From the NCBI GenBank assembly GCA_014382345.1, contig JACNJX010000022.1, forward strand, positions 1 through 43,197: 43,197 bases of DNA. Direction: 5' to 3'. This DNA comes from Alphaproteobacteria bacterium (lineage in GTDB: Bacteria > Pseudomonadota > Alphaproteobacteria > Rhodospirillales > Casp-alpha2). Below the pieces are notes generated by a model. That model had not been told where the DNA came from, made no database searches, and worked only from the letters and a program-made list of their open reading frames with translations. A program made the position numbers and the translations under genes. Shown piece after piece: positions 16,390 to 27,251 of this stretch (position 1 is its first letter; each line of letters starts with the position of its first letter).

Positions 16390-17499
16390 TCAGGCGTCTT
16401 CGCGCTTGATCCAGCCGCCGCCTAAAACCCGATCACCATCGTAGAACACGCAAGCCTGACCCGGAGCGATCCCGGTCTCGGGCGTATCCAGTTCGACCAA
16501 AGCCGTATCGTCCGCAAAACCGGTAATCTTCGCCGCAACGGGGTCCGCCGTGGAGCGAACCTTGACCGTTACCGCCAAGCTTTCGGCGGGGCCGTCGCCG
16601 GTACCCAGCCAATTGATGTCGTCCACCCGGAAGCGGAGGTTTTCCAATGCCGCCTTGGGTCCGACGATTACGCGCCGGGATTCCGGTTCAAGCTTCAAAA
16701 CGTACAGCGGGTCCGCCGCGGCAATGCCAAGCCCCCGGCGTTGGCCGACGGTGTAATGGATTATGCCCTCATGGCGGCCAAGAACGGCTCCCTCCGCATC
16801 GACGATATCGCCGGCATCGGCAGCACCGGGGTGAAGCTTTTCGACGATGGCGGCGTAATTACCGTCCGGCACGAAACAGATGTCCTGGCTTTCCGGTTTG
16901 TCGGCCACCGGCAGCCTGAATCGCTCGGCATGGGCACGGGTTTCCGACTTCTCCATGTCGCCCAGGGGAAACCGCAGGAAATCCAGTTGTTCCGCCGTCG
17001 TCGCAAACAGGAAATAGCTCTGGTCCTTGGCCGCATCCCTGGCCCGGTGAAGTTCGGCGCTTTCAGAACGACCAACACGGCGCACATAATGGCCGGTGAC
17101 CAACGCATCCGCGCCAAGGTCGCGTGCCGTGCCCATAAGATCGCGAAACTTGACCGTCTGGTTGCAGCGCACGCACGGGATCGGCGTTTCCCCGGCCAGA
17201 TAACTGGCGGCGAAGTCTTCGATCACCTGTTCCTTGAAGCGGCTTTCGTAATCGAGCACGTAATGGGGAATCGCCAAAGTATCGGCGACACGGCGCGCAT
17301 CGTGGATATCCTGTCCGGCGCAGCACGCACCTTTACGCTGGGTCGCCTTTCCGTGATCGTAAAGCTGCAAGGTCACGCCGACGACGTCATATCCCTGTTC
17401 CGCCATCAAGGCCGCCGTCACCGACGAATCCACGCCGCCCGACATGGCGACGACGACGCGGGTCTCTTCCACCGCCTTGTCAAAGCCTAAGGAATTCAT
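16390..17499 (-). CDS. mnmA: tRNA-specific 2-thiouridylase
   Basis: Adds sulfur to U34 of Lys, Glu and Gln tRNAs, with sulfur originating from a cysteine desulfurase. The 369-residue protein has the PP-loop [11 protein letters not shown], the [10 protein letters not shown] motif with the first catalytic cysteine, the TGHYVR motif, DQSYFL, and the second cysteine in ESQDICFVP, and ends with the [18 protein letters not shown] barrel. The ATG at 17499 is chosen; the longer frame would extend into the DUF599 gene. It begins 5 bases after that gene and probably belongs to the same transcript as the suf genes. Confidence 0.96.
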   Translation of the reverse strand: MNSLGFDKAVEETRVVVAMSGGVDSSVTAALMAEQGYDVVGVTLQLYDHGKATQRKGACCAGQDIHDARRVADTLAIPHYVLDYESRFKEQVIEDFAASYLAGETPIPCVRCNQTVKFRDLMGTARDLGADALVTGHYVRRVGRSESAELHRARDAAKDQSYFLFATTAEQLDFLRFPLGDMEKSETRAHAERFRLPVADKPESQDICFVPDGNYAAIVEKLHPGAADAGDIVDAEGAVLGRHEGIIHYTVGQRRGLGIAAADPLYVLKLEPESRRVIVGPKAALENLRFRVDDINWLGTGDGPAESLAVTVKVRSTADPVAAKITGFADDTALVELDTPETGIAPGQACVFYDGDRVLGGGWIKREDA

Positions 17500-17504
17500 A
17501 ACCG

Positions 17505-18242
17505 TTACCCGGAACCGGAGGGAGGGGTTTGGGAAACCTGTTCGCTCAGGGTTTGCAGAATGACGGAACGGAAATCCCGACGGTATAGCACCGCAACCAC
17601 CCAAACGGCGGAAACCGCAAGATAGATAGGACCGACAAACCACGCCAGCAAGGCCAACCCGAAATAATAGGAGCGAAGGCCGCGGTTAAAAGTGGTGATG
17701 GAACGGTCCATCAATCGCGCGGCGCGCTCTGGGTATTCCTTGCGCTCTTGCGGATTGACCTCTTCCGGCAACGGCGCCCCGCCGATAAAGATCAGGGTGA
17801 AATTGAACTGGCGCAGGCACCAGGCGTATTTGAAAAACGCGTAGACGAAAATGAACATCAACACGAACGCCTTGATTTCCCATAACTCCCGGGATGCGCC
17901 GACGGCAAAGGACAATTCGGAGACCACTTCGCGCGCCTTGCCCAGGTTGCCCAGGATGGTCATCACGCCGGCCAGGATCAGGATGGTGACGGAGGCGAAC
18001 AACGTTGCGCTCCGCATGTGCGCGATCACGATGTTGACGTCGGCCATGCGGTTGTCCCGCTCCAGCATACGCTGCATCCACCGTACCCGGTTATCATGCA
18101 TGACCCGCGCCATCTGACGCTGGCCCGGCCCCTGGCGGTCGGCAATTGCGGTATAGCCCATCCACAGCGCCATGTACCAGACGAAGGCCAGAATATCGGC
18201 CAGCGGGACCAGGGGGATGGATTCGGTCAGGGTTTGGGACAT
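17505..18242 (-). CDS. DUF599-family integral membrane protein
   Basis: A 245-residue protein with about four membrane helices ([91 protein letters not shown]) and the conserved [22 protein letters not shown] loop of the DUF599 family. The function of this family is not known to me. It lies 43 bases after the ferredoxin gene and 5 before mnmA, so it is likely co-transcribed with both. Confidence 0.85.
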   Translation of the reverse strand: MSQTLTESIPLVPLADILAFVWYMALWMGYTAIADRQGPGQRQMARVMHDNRVRWMQRMLERDNRMADVNIVIAHMRSATLFASVTILILAGVMTILGNLGKAREVVSELSFAVGASRELWEIKAFVLMFIFVYAFFKYAWCLRQFNFTLIFIGGAPLPEEVNPQERKEYPERAARLMDRSITTFNRGLRSYYFGLALLAWFVGPIYLAVSAVWVVAVLYRRDFRSVILQTLSEQVSQTPPSGSG

Positions 18243-18285
18243 CGCCCGCTCTGTTCAATTAGGTGTTTCGGGAACGGCGAAACAG

Positions 18286-18618
18286 TCAGCCGTCCATCAT
18301 ATTATGCTGTTCCGTCGGCAGGCTGACCACCAGCCCGTCCAAAGCGTCGGTCAGTTGAATCTGACAGCCCAGACGGGAGGTCCGCGTCAGACTGGCGGCC
18401 ATATCCAGCATGTCTTCCTCTTCCTCGCTCGCAGGCTCCAGACGCTCGAACCAATCAACCGCGACAATAACATGGCAGGTAGAACACGCCATGCCGCCTT
18501 CGCAGGCGCCTTCCAGATCGATGCCGTGACGCTGCGCCACATCGAGAATGGTATCGCCGTCCTCGACATCGAATTCGCGGCGGCTTCCGTCCGGTTGAAT
18601 AAATGTTATTTTCGGCAA
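18286..18618 (-). CDS. fdx: adrenodoxin-type [2Fe-2S] ferredoxin
   Basis: A 110-residue electron carrier of the ISC/adrenodoxin class. The ligand spacing is C-x5-C-x2-C in GACEGGMACSTCHV, with the fourth cysteine in SRLGCQIQL. Such ferredoxins supply electrons for cluster assembly. The start is taken as TTG at 18618 (TTG-CCG-AAA), because family members begin MPKITF-like at this point. The open frame reaches back to a GTG at 18657 inside sufA, which would add a non-conserved 13 residues. It follows sufA by 10 bases, although no convincing Shine-Dalgarno precedes the TTG. Confidence 0.9.
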   Translation of the reverse strand: MPKITFIQPDGSRREFDVEDGDTILDVAQRHGIDLEGACEGGMACSTCHVIVAVDWFERLEPASEEEEDMLDMAASLTRTSRLGCQIQLTDALDGLVVSLPTEQHNMMDG

Positions 18619-18628
18619 GGCGCGTTCG

Positions 18629-18973
18629 CTACACGTTGAAACTTTCGCCGCAACCACAGCGGCTTTTTTCGTTCGGGTTTTTGAACACGAAACCGCTTTT
18701 CAGCTTTTCTTCCACGTAGTCCATTTCGGCCCCGGCCAGATACATGGTTGCCATGGGATCGATGAAGACCTTCACGCCTTTTGTGTCGACTTCCTCTTCA
18801 AAAGGCTTTTTCTCCTTGGCGTATTCGAAAACATAGGACAGCCCGGAACAGCCCTTGGTGCTGACGCCCACGCGCAGGCCCAGCACCGGGCCGCCGCTGT
18901 TCTCAACCAGGGCCTTGACCCGGTCCGCCGCGGCGTCGGTCAGGGAAATCATCTGTGGTACGGTATCTGTCAT
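18629..18973 (-). CDS. sufA: A-type iron-sulfur carrier
   Basis: A 114-residue A-type carrier (SufA/IscA/ErpA family), which receives clusters from the SufBCD scaffold and passes them to target proteins. The three family cysteines are present: GVSTKGCSGLSY and the C-terminal C-G-C of SRCGCGESFNV. It follows sufT by 36 bases and precedes the ferredoxin gene. SufA rather than IscA or ErpA is inferred from its position in a suf cluster. Confidence 0.93.
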   Translation of the reverse strand: MTDTVPQMISLTDAAADRVKALVENSGGPVLGLRVGVSTKGCSGLSYVFEYAKEKKPFEEEVDTKGVKVFIDPMATMYLAGAEMDYVEEKLKSGFVFKNPNEKSRCGCGESFNV

Positions 18974-19009
18974 CGGTTTCTCTTTGCTTTGCTGAACGAT
19001 TATATAGCC

Positions 19010-19414
19010 CTACATCATGCCGAGCGCCAGTTTGGCGTCTTCGGACATGCGTTCCGGGGTCCAGCCCGGCTCCCAAACCAGTTTGACTTCCACCTCGCCG
19101 GTGCCTTCCGCTTTGGCCACCGCATCGGCGACCCACTGCGGCAGATCACCGGCCACCGGGCAGCCAGGCGCGGTCAGGCTCATCTCCGCCTTGACCCGGC
19201 CGGCGTCGTCGATGGTGAAACCGTAAATCAGGCCCAGGTCATAGATGTTGACCGGAATTTCCGGATCGAACACGTTTTTCATGGCTTCGATCACGGCGTC
19301 TTCGCCTGCAACGGCAACGCCTTCGGCCAGCGGCTCGCCCGCCGTGGCTATAAAATCCTCGCCTTCGACCGGGGCGGAACCGGGACCGGGGGTAATGGCG
19401 TTTTCAAAACTCAT
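19010..19414 (-). CDS. sufT: SufT-like DUF59/MIP18-family protein
   Basis: A 134-residue protein with a variable, Gly/Pro/Ala-rich N-terminus and a DUF59 domain: MKNVFDPEIPVNIYDLGLIYG and the cysteine-containing SLTAPGCPVAG, ending in VKLVWEPGWTPERMSEDAK. SufT proteins assist maturation of iron-sulfur proteins. The ATG at 19414 is preferred over the frame's first start at 19495, which would overlap sufU. It begins 11 bases after sufU. Confidence 0.93.
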   Translation of the reverse strand: MSFENAITPGPGSAPVEGEDFIATAGEPLAEGVAVAGEDAVIEAMKNVFDPEIPVNIYDLGLIYGFTIDDAGRVKAEMSLTAPGCPVAGDLPQWVADAVAKAEGTGEVEVKLVWEPGWTPERMSEDAKLALGMM

Positions 19415-19425
19415 GATCGTTGATC

Positions 19426-19896
19426 CTATTCCGTAGACGTTTCTTCGTCGCCGCTGACGGCGGCCTGCATGGTATGCCAGGCCAGCGTCGCGCACTTGAC
19501 GCGGATCGGGAATTCCTTGACGCCCGACAACATGACCAGACGGTCGATGGCATCTTCGTCGCAGTCGCTGAGCTGGCTGATATCGAAATCATCCCTGGTG
19601 CACATATTGTGGAAACCTTCGAACAGGCGCTTGGCTTCGGTTGCAGTCTTGCCCTTGAGGATGTCCGTCATCATGGATGCCGACGCCACCGAAATGGCGC
19701 AGCCCTGGCCTTGAAAGGCCGCGTCTTGGATGCGTTCGTCACTGTCAAGGGTCAGATAAATGACTAGGGTATCGCCGCACACGGGATTGTTGCCGTGCGC
19801 GAGACAGGTGGCGTCTTCGGGCCGGCGGAAATTACGCGGGTTCTTGCCGTGGTCCAGGATGACCTCCTGGTACAGGTCGCGGAGTTCGTCAAACAT
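19426..19896 (-). CDS. sufU: SufU-type scaffold or sulfurtransfer protein
   Basis: A 156-residue IscU-fold protein with the SufU pattern: PVCGD, GQGCAISVASASMM, an extra loop of about 20 residues containing FHNMC, and KCATLAWHT. All three conserved cysteines and the aspartate are retained. In SufU-type systems this protein takes the persulfide from SufS. No SufE gene is present in the window, so SufU is the likely SufS partner. The start overlaps the sufS stop by one base (TGATG), indicating coupling. Confidence 0.95.
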   Translation of the reverse strand: MFDELRDLYQEVILDHGKNPRNFRRPEDATCLAHGNNPVCGDTLVIYLTLDSDERIQDAAFQGQGCAISVASASMMTDILKGKTATEAKRLFEGFHNMCTRDDFDISQLSDCDEDAIDRLVMLSGVKEFPIRVKCATLAWHTMQAAVSGDEETSTE

Positions 19897-21179
19897 CAGC
19901 CAAAAAATTTCCTTGTTTCTTCCAGGGCATCCACCAGCGCATCCACTTCGCCCCGGGTGTTATACAAACCGAACGACGCCCGCGCCGTCGCGGCGACGCC
20001 GAATCGGTCCATGACTGGCTGGGCGCAATGATGGCCGACCCTGACGGCGACCCCGGCCCGGTCGACGAAGGTGCCGAGATCATGCGGATGGACGCCGTCC
20101 AGATCGAAGGAAATGATCGCCGCCTTTTCCTTCGCCGTACCGATAATCTTCAGGCCCTCGATGGTCAACAGCCGTTCGGTGGCGTATTGCAGCACCCCGT
20201 GCTCATGGGCGGCGATATTGTCCAGGCCGATCGCCTGCACGTAATCGATGGCAACGCCCAGGCCGATGGCTTCGGCAATGGCCGGGGTGCCCGCCTCGAA
20301 CCGGTGCGGGGCTTTTTTAAAGGTCGTCTTCTCGAACGTGACGGATGAGATCATTTCACCGCCGGTCTGGTACGGCGTCATGGAATTGAGCAAATCCTCA
20401 CGCCCCCACAACACGCCGATACCTGTCGGCCCGTACAGCTTGTGGCCGGAAAACACGTAGAAATCCACGTCTAGGTCCTGCACATCGACCGCCGCATGGG
20501 GCACCGCCTGACAACCGTCCAGCAGCACCAACGCGCCCTGGGCGTGAGCCTTTTCGATAACGTCTTTCACCGGCACGACGCTGCCCAGCGCATTGGAGAC
20601 ATGTGTCACGGCGACCAGTTTGGTTTTCGGCGACAGCAGGTTTTCGTATTCGTCGAACATGAAATTGCCGTCGTCGTCGATGGGAACGACTTTGAGGTCG
20701 ATGCCCAGCTCCTGGCGCAGCATCTGCCACGGCACGATATTGGCGTGGTGTTCCATGTGCGAGATGATGACTTCATCCCCGGCCTTGAGGAACGTGCGGC
20801 CCCAGGAATGAGCCACCAGATTGATGGATTCCGTCGCCCCCCGGGTGAAGATGATCTCGTTTTCACTGGGCGCGTTGAGGAACTTCGCAACCTTCGACCG
20901 ACCGCCCTCGAAGGCGGTGGTGGATTGCTGCGATGTCCAGTGTACGCCCCGGTGGACGTTGGAATAGTACTGCTCGAACACCTCGCTTATCGCGTCGATG
21001 ACTTGGCGGGGTTTCTGGGCGCTGGCGCCGTTGTCGAGATAGACCAGCGGCTTGCCGTAGACTTCCCGGCTCAGGATCGGGAAGTCGGCGCGGATTTTTT
21101 CGATATCGTAGGCGGCGGTGGAATTATCACCCAAATTCGTTTCCGGTGTCATTTCCACGACGTTGGACGGCTTGTTCAT
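19896..21179 (-). CDS. sufS: cysteine desulfurase SufS
   Basis: A 427-residue group II class V aminotransferase. The PLP lysine is in SGHKLYGPTG, and the catalytic cysteine is in RVGHHCAQP, as is typical of SufS. It mobilises sulfur from cysteine as a persulfide for SufU/SufBCD. ATG 21179 overlaps the sufD stop in an ATGA arrangement, which fixes the start. It is the third cysteine desulfurase of this operon. Confidence 0.97.
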   Translation of the reverse strand: MNKPSNVVEMTPETNLGDNSTAAYDIEKIRADFPILSREVYGKPLVYLDNGASAQKPRQVIDAISEVFEQYYSNVHRGVHWTSQQSTTAFEGGRSKVAKFLNAPSENEIIFTRGATESINLVAHSWGRTFLKAGDEVIISHMEHHANIVPWQMLRQELGIDLKVVPIDDDGNFMFDEYENLLSPKTKLVAVTHVSNALGSVVPVKDVIEKAHAQGALVLLDGCQAVPHAAVDVQDLDVDFYVFSGHKLYGPTGIGVLWGREDLLNSMTPYQTGGEMISSVTFEKTTFKKAPHRFEAGTPAIAEAIGLGVAIDYVQAIGLDNIAAHEHGVLQYATERLLTIEGLKIIGTAKEKAAIISFDLDGVHPHDLGTFVDRAGVAVRVGHHCAQPVMDRFGVAATARASFGLYNTRGEVDALVDALEETRKFFG

Positions 21180-22525
21180 GCATCCCTCCATTCTTCGGAG
21201 AGAAAGCACGCCGCCGGCAGCCAGTGCAAGACCTTGTTGGTGAAAGCCTCGCGAATATTTTCATCGGCGATTTCCTCGAGCGCCTCGCCAAGGAAAGACT
21301 GCACCAGAAGGTTCCGCGCCAGGGCTTCGGGAATACCGCGCGAGCGCAGATAAAACAGCGCCGTTTCGTCGATCTGGCCGGTTGTCGCGCCGTGGCTGCA
21401 CTTCACGTCATCGGCATAGATTTCCAGTTCCGGCTTGGCGTCGATTTCCGCGCCTGTGGACAGCAACAACGTCTTGCACAATTGATGGCCGTCTGTGCCC
21501 TGGGCTTCCCGATTGACGACGATGCGGCCCTGGAACACGGCGCGGGACTGGTCATCCAGCACGCCCTTGAAAATTTCCCGGCACGATGTGTTCGGCGCCA
21601 GGTGTTCTATCCGGGTCGTGTTGTCGCAATGCTCGGAACCGCGCATCAGGTACGCTCCGTTGACACCGGCATGTGCGCCCTGCCCTTCCAGCCGGACCGA
21701 CACCTCGTTGCGCGACAGGCGTCCGCCGATGGAGAGCGTGAAGCTGTCATAGGTAGCGTCTTTAGCGACCCGGACATTAACGGCGCCAAGGTGGGTTGCG
21801 TCGCGGGATTCGGCCTGAACCTCGTAATGGTTGAGCCGGGCGCCTTGGGCAATGTCGATTTCCGTCACCGCATTTGCGAAATACGCGCCGACCCCCATAC
21901 CCACATGATGCTTGACCACCGTCGCCTGTGCGCCTTCGCCCAACACGATCAGGTTGCGCGGGAAATAGGCCACCGGCCGATCCGTCAGTCCGCCGATGTA
22001 AACCACCTCAATCGGGGTCTCCACGATGACGCCGGGGTCGACGCGGAGCGCGAAACCGGTGTCCATCATCGCGGTGTTCAACTGCACCAGCGCCGCCGCA
22101 TCCTCACCGGTGAGGCTACCGATGTAGCTTTCCGCCCAGTCCGGCGCACGCAGCAGAACGTCCCGCAGGCAATCCAGATGGACACCGTCCGGCAGATCAC
22201 CTTCGATCCAAAAATTGGGGCGCATACGCCCGTTGACGAAGACCAGCCGGGGCCGGCCGCCGGGATCCGGAAGCAGCGAAGGCACATGGTCGAGGGCCGC
22301 CATGCCGTCTTCATCGGTGACGGGCTGGAAGCTTGTGTCCTCAAGCGGCTTGAGACGGGTGTATTTCCAGGCTTCCAGTTTAGGGGTCGGCATGCCAAGC
22401 CCCTTGAACCGCTCTATCCCGTCCCGGCGCAACGTTTTCAGCCACGGAAGATCAATGCCGGGCAGACCGGTGCGCTCGTCGTCGAAGCTGTCAACAAAAG
22501 CCAGAGGAGAAGTCGTTTTGGTCAT
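21176..22525 (-). CDS. sufD: Fe-S assembly scaffold subunit SufD
   Basis: A 449-residue member of the SufB/SufD beta-helix family. The C-terminal core has KCSHGATTGQIDETALFYLRSRGI, matching SufD. It forms the SufBC2D complex with SufB and SufC, on which clusters are assembled. It lies 33 bases after sufC and overlaps sufS by 4 bases. Confidence 0.96.
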   Translation of the reverse strand: MTKTTSPLAFVDSFDDERTGLPGIDLPWLKTLRRDGIERFKGLGMPTPKLEAWKYTRLKPLEDTSFQPVTDEDGMAALDHVPSLLPDPGGRPRLVFVNGRMRPNFWIEGDLPDGVHLDCLRDVLLRAPDWAESYIGSLTGEDAAALVQLNTAMMDTGFALRVDPGVIVETPIEVVYIGGLTDRPVAYFPRNLIVLGEGAQATVVKHHVGMGVGAYFANAVTEIDIAQGARLNHYEVQAESRDATHLGAVNVRVAKDATYDSFTLSIGGRLSRNEVSVRLEGQGAHAGVNGAYLMRGSEHCDNTTRIEHLAPNTSCREIFKGVLDDQSRAVFQGRIVVNREAQGTDGHQLCKTLLLSTGAEIDAKPELEIYADDVKCSHGATTGQIDETALFYLRSRGIPEALARNLLVQSFLGEALEEIADENIREAFTNKVLHWLPAACFLSEEWRDA

Positions 22526-22558
22526 ATTTTATTATCCTGCGGTTATCCAGGGGACGGC

Positions 22559-23308
22559 TCAGGCCGCCGCCTCGTCGAATTCCGCGTAGCCTTTTTCTTC
22601 CAGTTCGAGCGCCAGTTCCTTACCGCCGGTGCGCTGGATCTTGCCATGTGCCAGGACGTGCACCTTATCGGGGATGATGTAGTCCAGAAGCCTTTGGTAA
22701 TGGGTGATGACCAGCATGGAGCGGTCCGGCGAGCGCAGTTTGTTGACCCCTTCGGCGACGATTTTGAGGGCATCGATATCGAGGCCGCTGTCGGTTTCAT
22801 CCAAAATCGCCAGCGACGGGTTCAGAACCGCCATTTGCAGGATTTCGTTGCGCTTTTTCTCGCCACCGGAAAAGCCGACGTTGACGGCGCGTTTCAGCAT
22901 GTCGTCGGAAATGTTCAGCTCCTCGGTCTTCTTGCGCATCATCTTGACGAACTGCATGGCGTCCAGCTCGTCCTCGCCACGGTAGCGGCGGATCGAATTC
23001 AGGGCTTCCTTCAGGAAGGTCGTGTTGGCGACGCCGGGAATTTCCACCGGGTACTGAAAAGCCAGGAAGATGCCCTTGGCGGCGCGTTCCTCCGGTTCCA
23101 TGCCGGTCAGGGCTTCCCCCTGGAAGATGATCCGCCCGCCGGTGATTTCGTAACCGTCGCGCCCGGCAATGACATGGCTGAGCGTACTTTTGCCCGACCC
23201 GTTGGGGCCCATGATGGCGTGAATTTCGCCGGGATCGACGGTGAGGTCGAGGCCTTTAAGAATTTCACTGCCTTCGACGCTGACGTGGAGATTTTTGATT
23301 TCTAACAT
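22559..23308 (-). CDS. sufC: Fe-S assembly ATPase SufC
   Basis: A 249-residue ABC-type ATPase without membrane domain. Walker A is GPNGSGKST, the signature FSGGEKKRNEI, and Walker B LAILDETDSGLDID, which are the SufC-specific forms. It energises the SufBD scaffold. The ATG at 23308 (MLEIKNLHV) is chosen because it is the usual SufC start; the longer frame runs into sufB. Confidence 0.97.
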   Translation of the reverse strand: MLEIKNLHVSVEGSEILKGLDLTVDPGEIHAIMGPNGSGKSTLSHVIAGRDGYEITGGRIIFQGEALTGMEPEERAAKGIFLAFQYPVEIPGVANTTFLKEALNSIRRYRGEDELDAMQFVKMMRKKTEELNISDDMLKRAVNVGFSGGEKKRNEILQMAVLNPSLAILDETDSGLDIDALKIVAEGVNKLRSPDRSMLVITHYQRLLDYIIPDKVHVLAHGKIQRTGGKELALELEEKGYAEFDEAAA

Positions 23309-23339
23309 TACTTTTTCTTTCTTATTTGAGCGTGCGGCC

Positions 23340-24797
<1,458 letters not shown>

Positions 24798-24842
24798 TAT
24801 TTGTTCTTCCTTATCTTTTTCATTTCTTGTTCCGGGTCGCCG

Positions 24843-26063
24843 TTACGCTGCGGGGGCTCTTTGGCCGAGGTTGGCGCGCTGGCGTTCGACTTCGGCGGCA
24901 ATGGCCTCGGCGGCAAAATCAATGTCGTGTTCCGTGGTGAAACGGCCAAGCCCGACGCGGATCGATGCGACCGCCAGATCGTCGCTCAATCCCAGCGCCT
25001 TCAACACATAAGACGGTTCCACCGCTTCCGACGAACAGGCCGACCCGCTGGACAGCGCCAGGTCCTTCAGCCCCGCCATCAGGGTATCGGAACGGATGCC
25101 GGGAAAGCTGAGGTTTAGGTTGCCGGGGATGCGCTGTTTCATATCGCCGTTGACGACGATGTCTTCGACGCGGGGCAAAAGTTTTTCCAGGAAACGGTCG
25201 CGCAGTTTGGTTAAACGGGCGGCTTCGTCGTTCATCTCACGCTTGGCGATGTCTGCGGTTTCGCCCAGGCCCACGCACAGCGGCGCCGGCAGGGTGCCGG
25301 GGCGGATGCCCTGTTCCTGCCCGCCGCCGGAAATCAGGGGGTCCAGACGCACCCGGGGCCGGCGGCGTACGTACAGCACACCGATGCCCATTGGGCCGCA
25401 GAATTTGTGTCCGGTGATGCTCATCAGGTCGATGGCCATATCTTCCACGTCGAGCGGAATCTTGCCCGCCGCCTGAGCCGCGTCGGTATGGAAAAAGACA
25501 TTCTTCTCCCGGCACAGGGCGCCGATTTCGGCCAGTGGCTGGATAACGCCGATTTCATTGTTCACGGCCATGATGGTTACAAGGATGGTCTTGTCGGTGA
25601 TGGCGTCCCGCAACCGGTCCATATCGATCAGGCCGTTTTCGGACACTGGCAGATACGTAGTCGTAATCCCCTCGGATTCAAGAGCGGCACAGGATTCCAG
25701 GACGCATTTGTGTTCGGTGGCGCAGGTGACGATGGTGTTCCTTTCGCTTCCCGGCGCATCGGATTGGTGCAAACGGGCCGCCCCCTTGATCGCCAGATTA
25801 TTGGATTCCGTGGCGCCCGAGGTGAAAATGATTTCCTTTGCCGAAGCTCCGATCAGGGCAGCGATTTTGGCGCGTGCGGTTTCGACGGCTTCCTCCGCTT
25901 CCCAGCCGTAGAAATGGCTTTGCGAATGGGGGTTTCCGAACTTGTCCGTAAAAAACGGCATCATCGCGTCCATGACCCTGGGGTCGAGCGGCGTTGTCGC
26001 CTGGTTGTCCAGGTAAACAGGGCGGCCCTTGTTGGCGAAACCGTTGAAATTATCCTCAGCCAT
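24843..26063 (-). CDS. IscS/NifS-type cysteine desulfurase (second)
   Basis: A 406-residue group I class V PLP enzyme. PVYLDNQATTPLDPRV at the start, the PLP lysine in SITGHKFCGPMG, and the catalytic cysteine loop SSGSACSSEAVEPSYVL are all intact, so it should release sulfur from cysteine. Its start overlaps the stop of the upstream desulfurase by one base (TAATG). It differs clearly from its neighbour and from SufS. Its acceptor is unknown; SufU, MnmA or other pathways are possible. Confidence 0.92.
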   Translation of the reverse strand: MAEDNFNGFANKGRPVYLDNQATTPLDPRVMDAMMPFFTDKFGNPHSQSHFYGWEAEEAVETARAKIAALIGASAKEIIFTSGATESNNLAIKGAARLHQSDAPGSERNTIVTCATEHKCVLESCAALESEGITTTYLPVSENGLIDMDRLRDAITDKTILVTIMAVNNEIGVIQPLAEIGALCREKNVFFHTDAAQAAGKIPLDVEDMAIDLMSITGHKFCGPMGIGVLYVRRRPRVRLDPLISGGGQEQGIRPGTLPAPLCVGLGETADIAKREMNDEAARLTKLRDRFLEKLLPRVEDIVVNGDMKQRIPGNLNLSFPGIRSDTLMAGLKDLALSSGSACSSEAVEPSYVLKALGLSDDLAVASIRVGLGRFTTEHDIDFAAEAIAAEVERQRANLGQRAPAA

Positions 26064-27220
26064 TATGCTGCCTCCACATCTTTGCCAGTGGTTCCTGCGC
26101 GCCCATAGATATCGGCCCAAGCAGCAAGAAAGGCGTCGATGTCCTGTTCCGTCGTGGTCCAACCGAGGCTGATGCGGATGGCCGTCGCGGCTTCATCCAT
26201 CTCAACGCCCATCGCGGCCAGAACGTGGCTCGGCTCGACCTTGCCGGACGAACACGCAGACCCTGCGCTGAGGGCGACGCCTGCCAGATCGAAGGCAATG
26301 ATCTGGCGCTCCGCCGCAACACCGGGCATGGTCAGGCAACTGGTGTTGGCCAGCCGGGGGGCACCGGCGCCGAAAACGTGCACGCCCGTATGGCGGCCAA
26401 GCTCTTCTTCGATGCGATCACGCCAGACAGCCAGGCGGGCGGTATCGGACAGGGCATTCAAGGCCTCTTCGGCGGCAACGCCGAAACCAGCAATACCCGG
26501 CAGATTCTCGGTTCCGGCGCGACGGCTGCGTTCCTGCCCGCCGCCCAGAAGCATCGGCGAAAGGGCCGCACCGTCCGGCGAAAGCACCAACGCGCCCACA
26601 CCCTGGGGGCCACCGATCTTGTGCGCCGACAAGCTCAGCATATGCACGCCCAGGTCTGCCATGGAGACGGAAATCTTCCCCGCCGCCTGGATCGCATCGC
26701 AATGCACCTGGGCGCCGTGTTTTTCGGCAAGGGCGGAGACTTCGGCGATGGGTTGAATAACGCCGGTTTCGTTATTGGCCAGCATCACCGACACCAGCAC
26801 TGGAGCCATCCCTATTGAGGTGTCCGCCAACATGCCATCAAGGGCTTGCAGATCGACAATCCCATTACCATCGACGGGAATAATCTCGATATCGGGCCGG
26901 ACCTTGAGCACCGAAGCATGTTCCACCGCGGACACCAGCACCCGCTTCCAGCCATTAAGCACAAGATTGTTGGCTTCCGTGCCGCCACTGGTGAACACCA
27001 CGTCTTGGGCGTGTGCGCCAGCAAGTGCTCCAACCCGGTCACGGGCGTCCTCGATCAGCTTGCGCGCAGCACGCCCGGGCCCGTGCACCGACGAGGCATT
27101 ACCCGTCAGATCCAGGGCGTGCGCGACCGCTTGGCCGACGGCGGGCCGAACCGCCGTCGTCGCGTTGTGATCCATGTAGACAGGGTGTTCCATGCCCAGG
27201 TTCCGCCCGTTCGATGTCAT
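26063..27220 (-). CDS. IscS/NifS-type cysteine desulfurase (first)
   Basis: A 385-residue group I desulfurase. PVYMDHNATTAVRPAV, the PLP lysine in SLSAHKIGGPQG, and SAGSACSSGKVEPSHVL with the catalytic cysteine are present. It is more diverged from classical IscS than the next gene. It starts 31 bases after iscR and is translationally coupled to the next desulfurase. The tandem pair probably arose by duplication or joint recruitment with functional divergence. Confidence 0.9.
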   Translation of the reverse strand: MTSNGRNLGMEHPVYMDHNATTAVRPAVGQAVAHALDLTGNASSVHGPGRAARKLIEDARDRVGALAGAHAQDVVFTSGGTEANNLVLNGWKRVLVSAVEHASVLKVRPDIEIIPVDGNGIVDLQALDGMLADTSIGMAPVLVSVMLANNETGVIQPIAEVSALAEKHGAQVHCDAIQAAGKISVSMADLGVHMLSLSAHKIGGPQGVGALVLSPDGAALSPMLLGGGQERSRRAGTENLPGIAGFGVAAEEALNALSDTARLAVWRDRIEEELGRHTGVHVFGAGAPRLANTSCLTMPGVAAERQIIAFDLAGVALSAGSACSSGKVEPSHVLAAMGVEMDEAATAIRISLGWTTTEQDIDAFLAAWADIYGRAGTTGKDVEAA

Positions 27221-27251
27221 CCGGTGGTGCCTCTAACGAGACGCAATGCCC

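Noticed and set aside
18619-18657. An extended ferredoxin starting with GTG inside sufA
   Set aside because: The extra 13 residues are the sufA C-terminal coding region in another frame, and the family starts at the TTG-encoded residue before PKITF.
21146-23305. A 719-codon plus-strand open frame
   Set aside because: It lies entirely antisense to sufD and sufC, whose family motifs and overlaps are clear; long antisense frames are expected in G+C-rich coding DNA.
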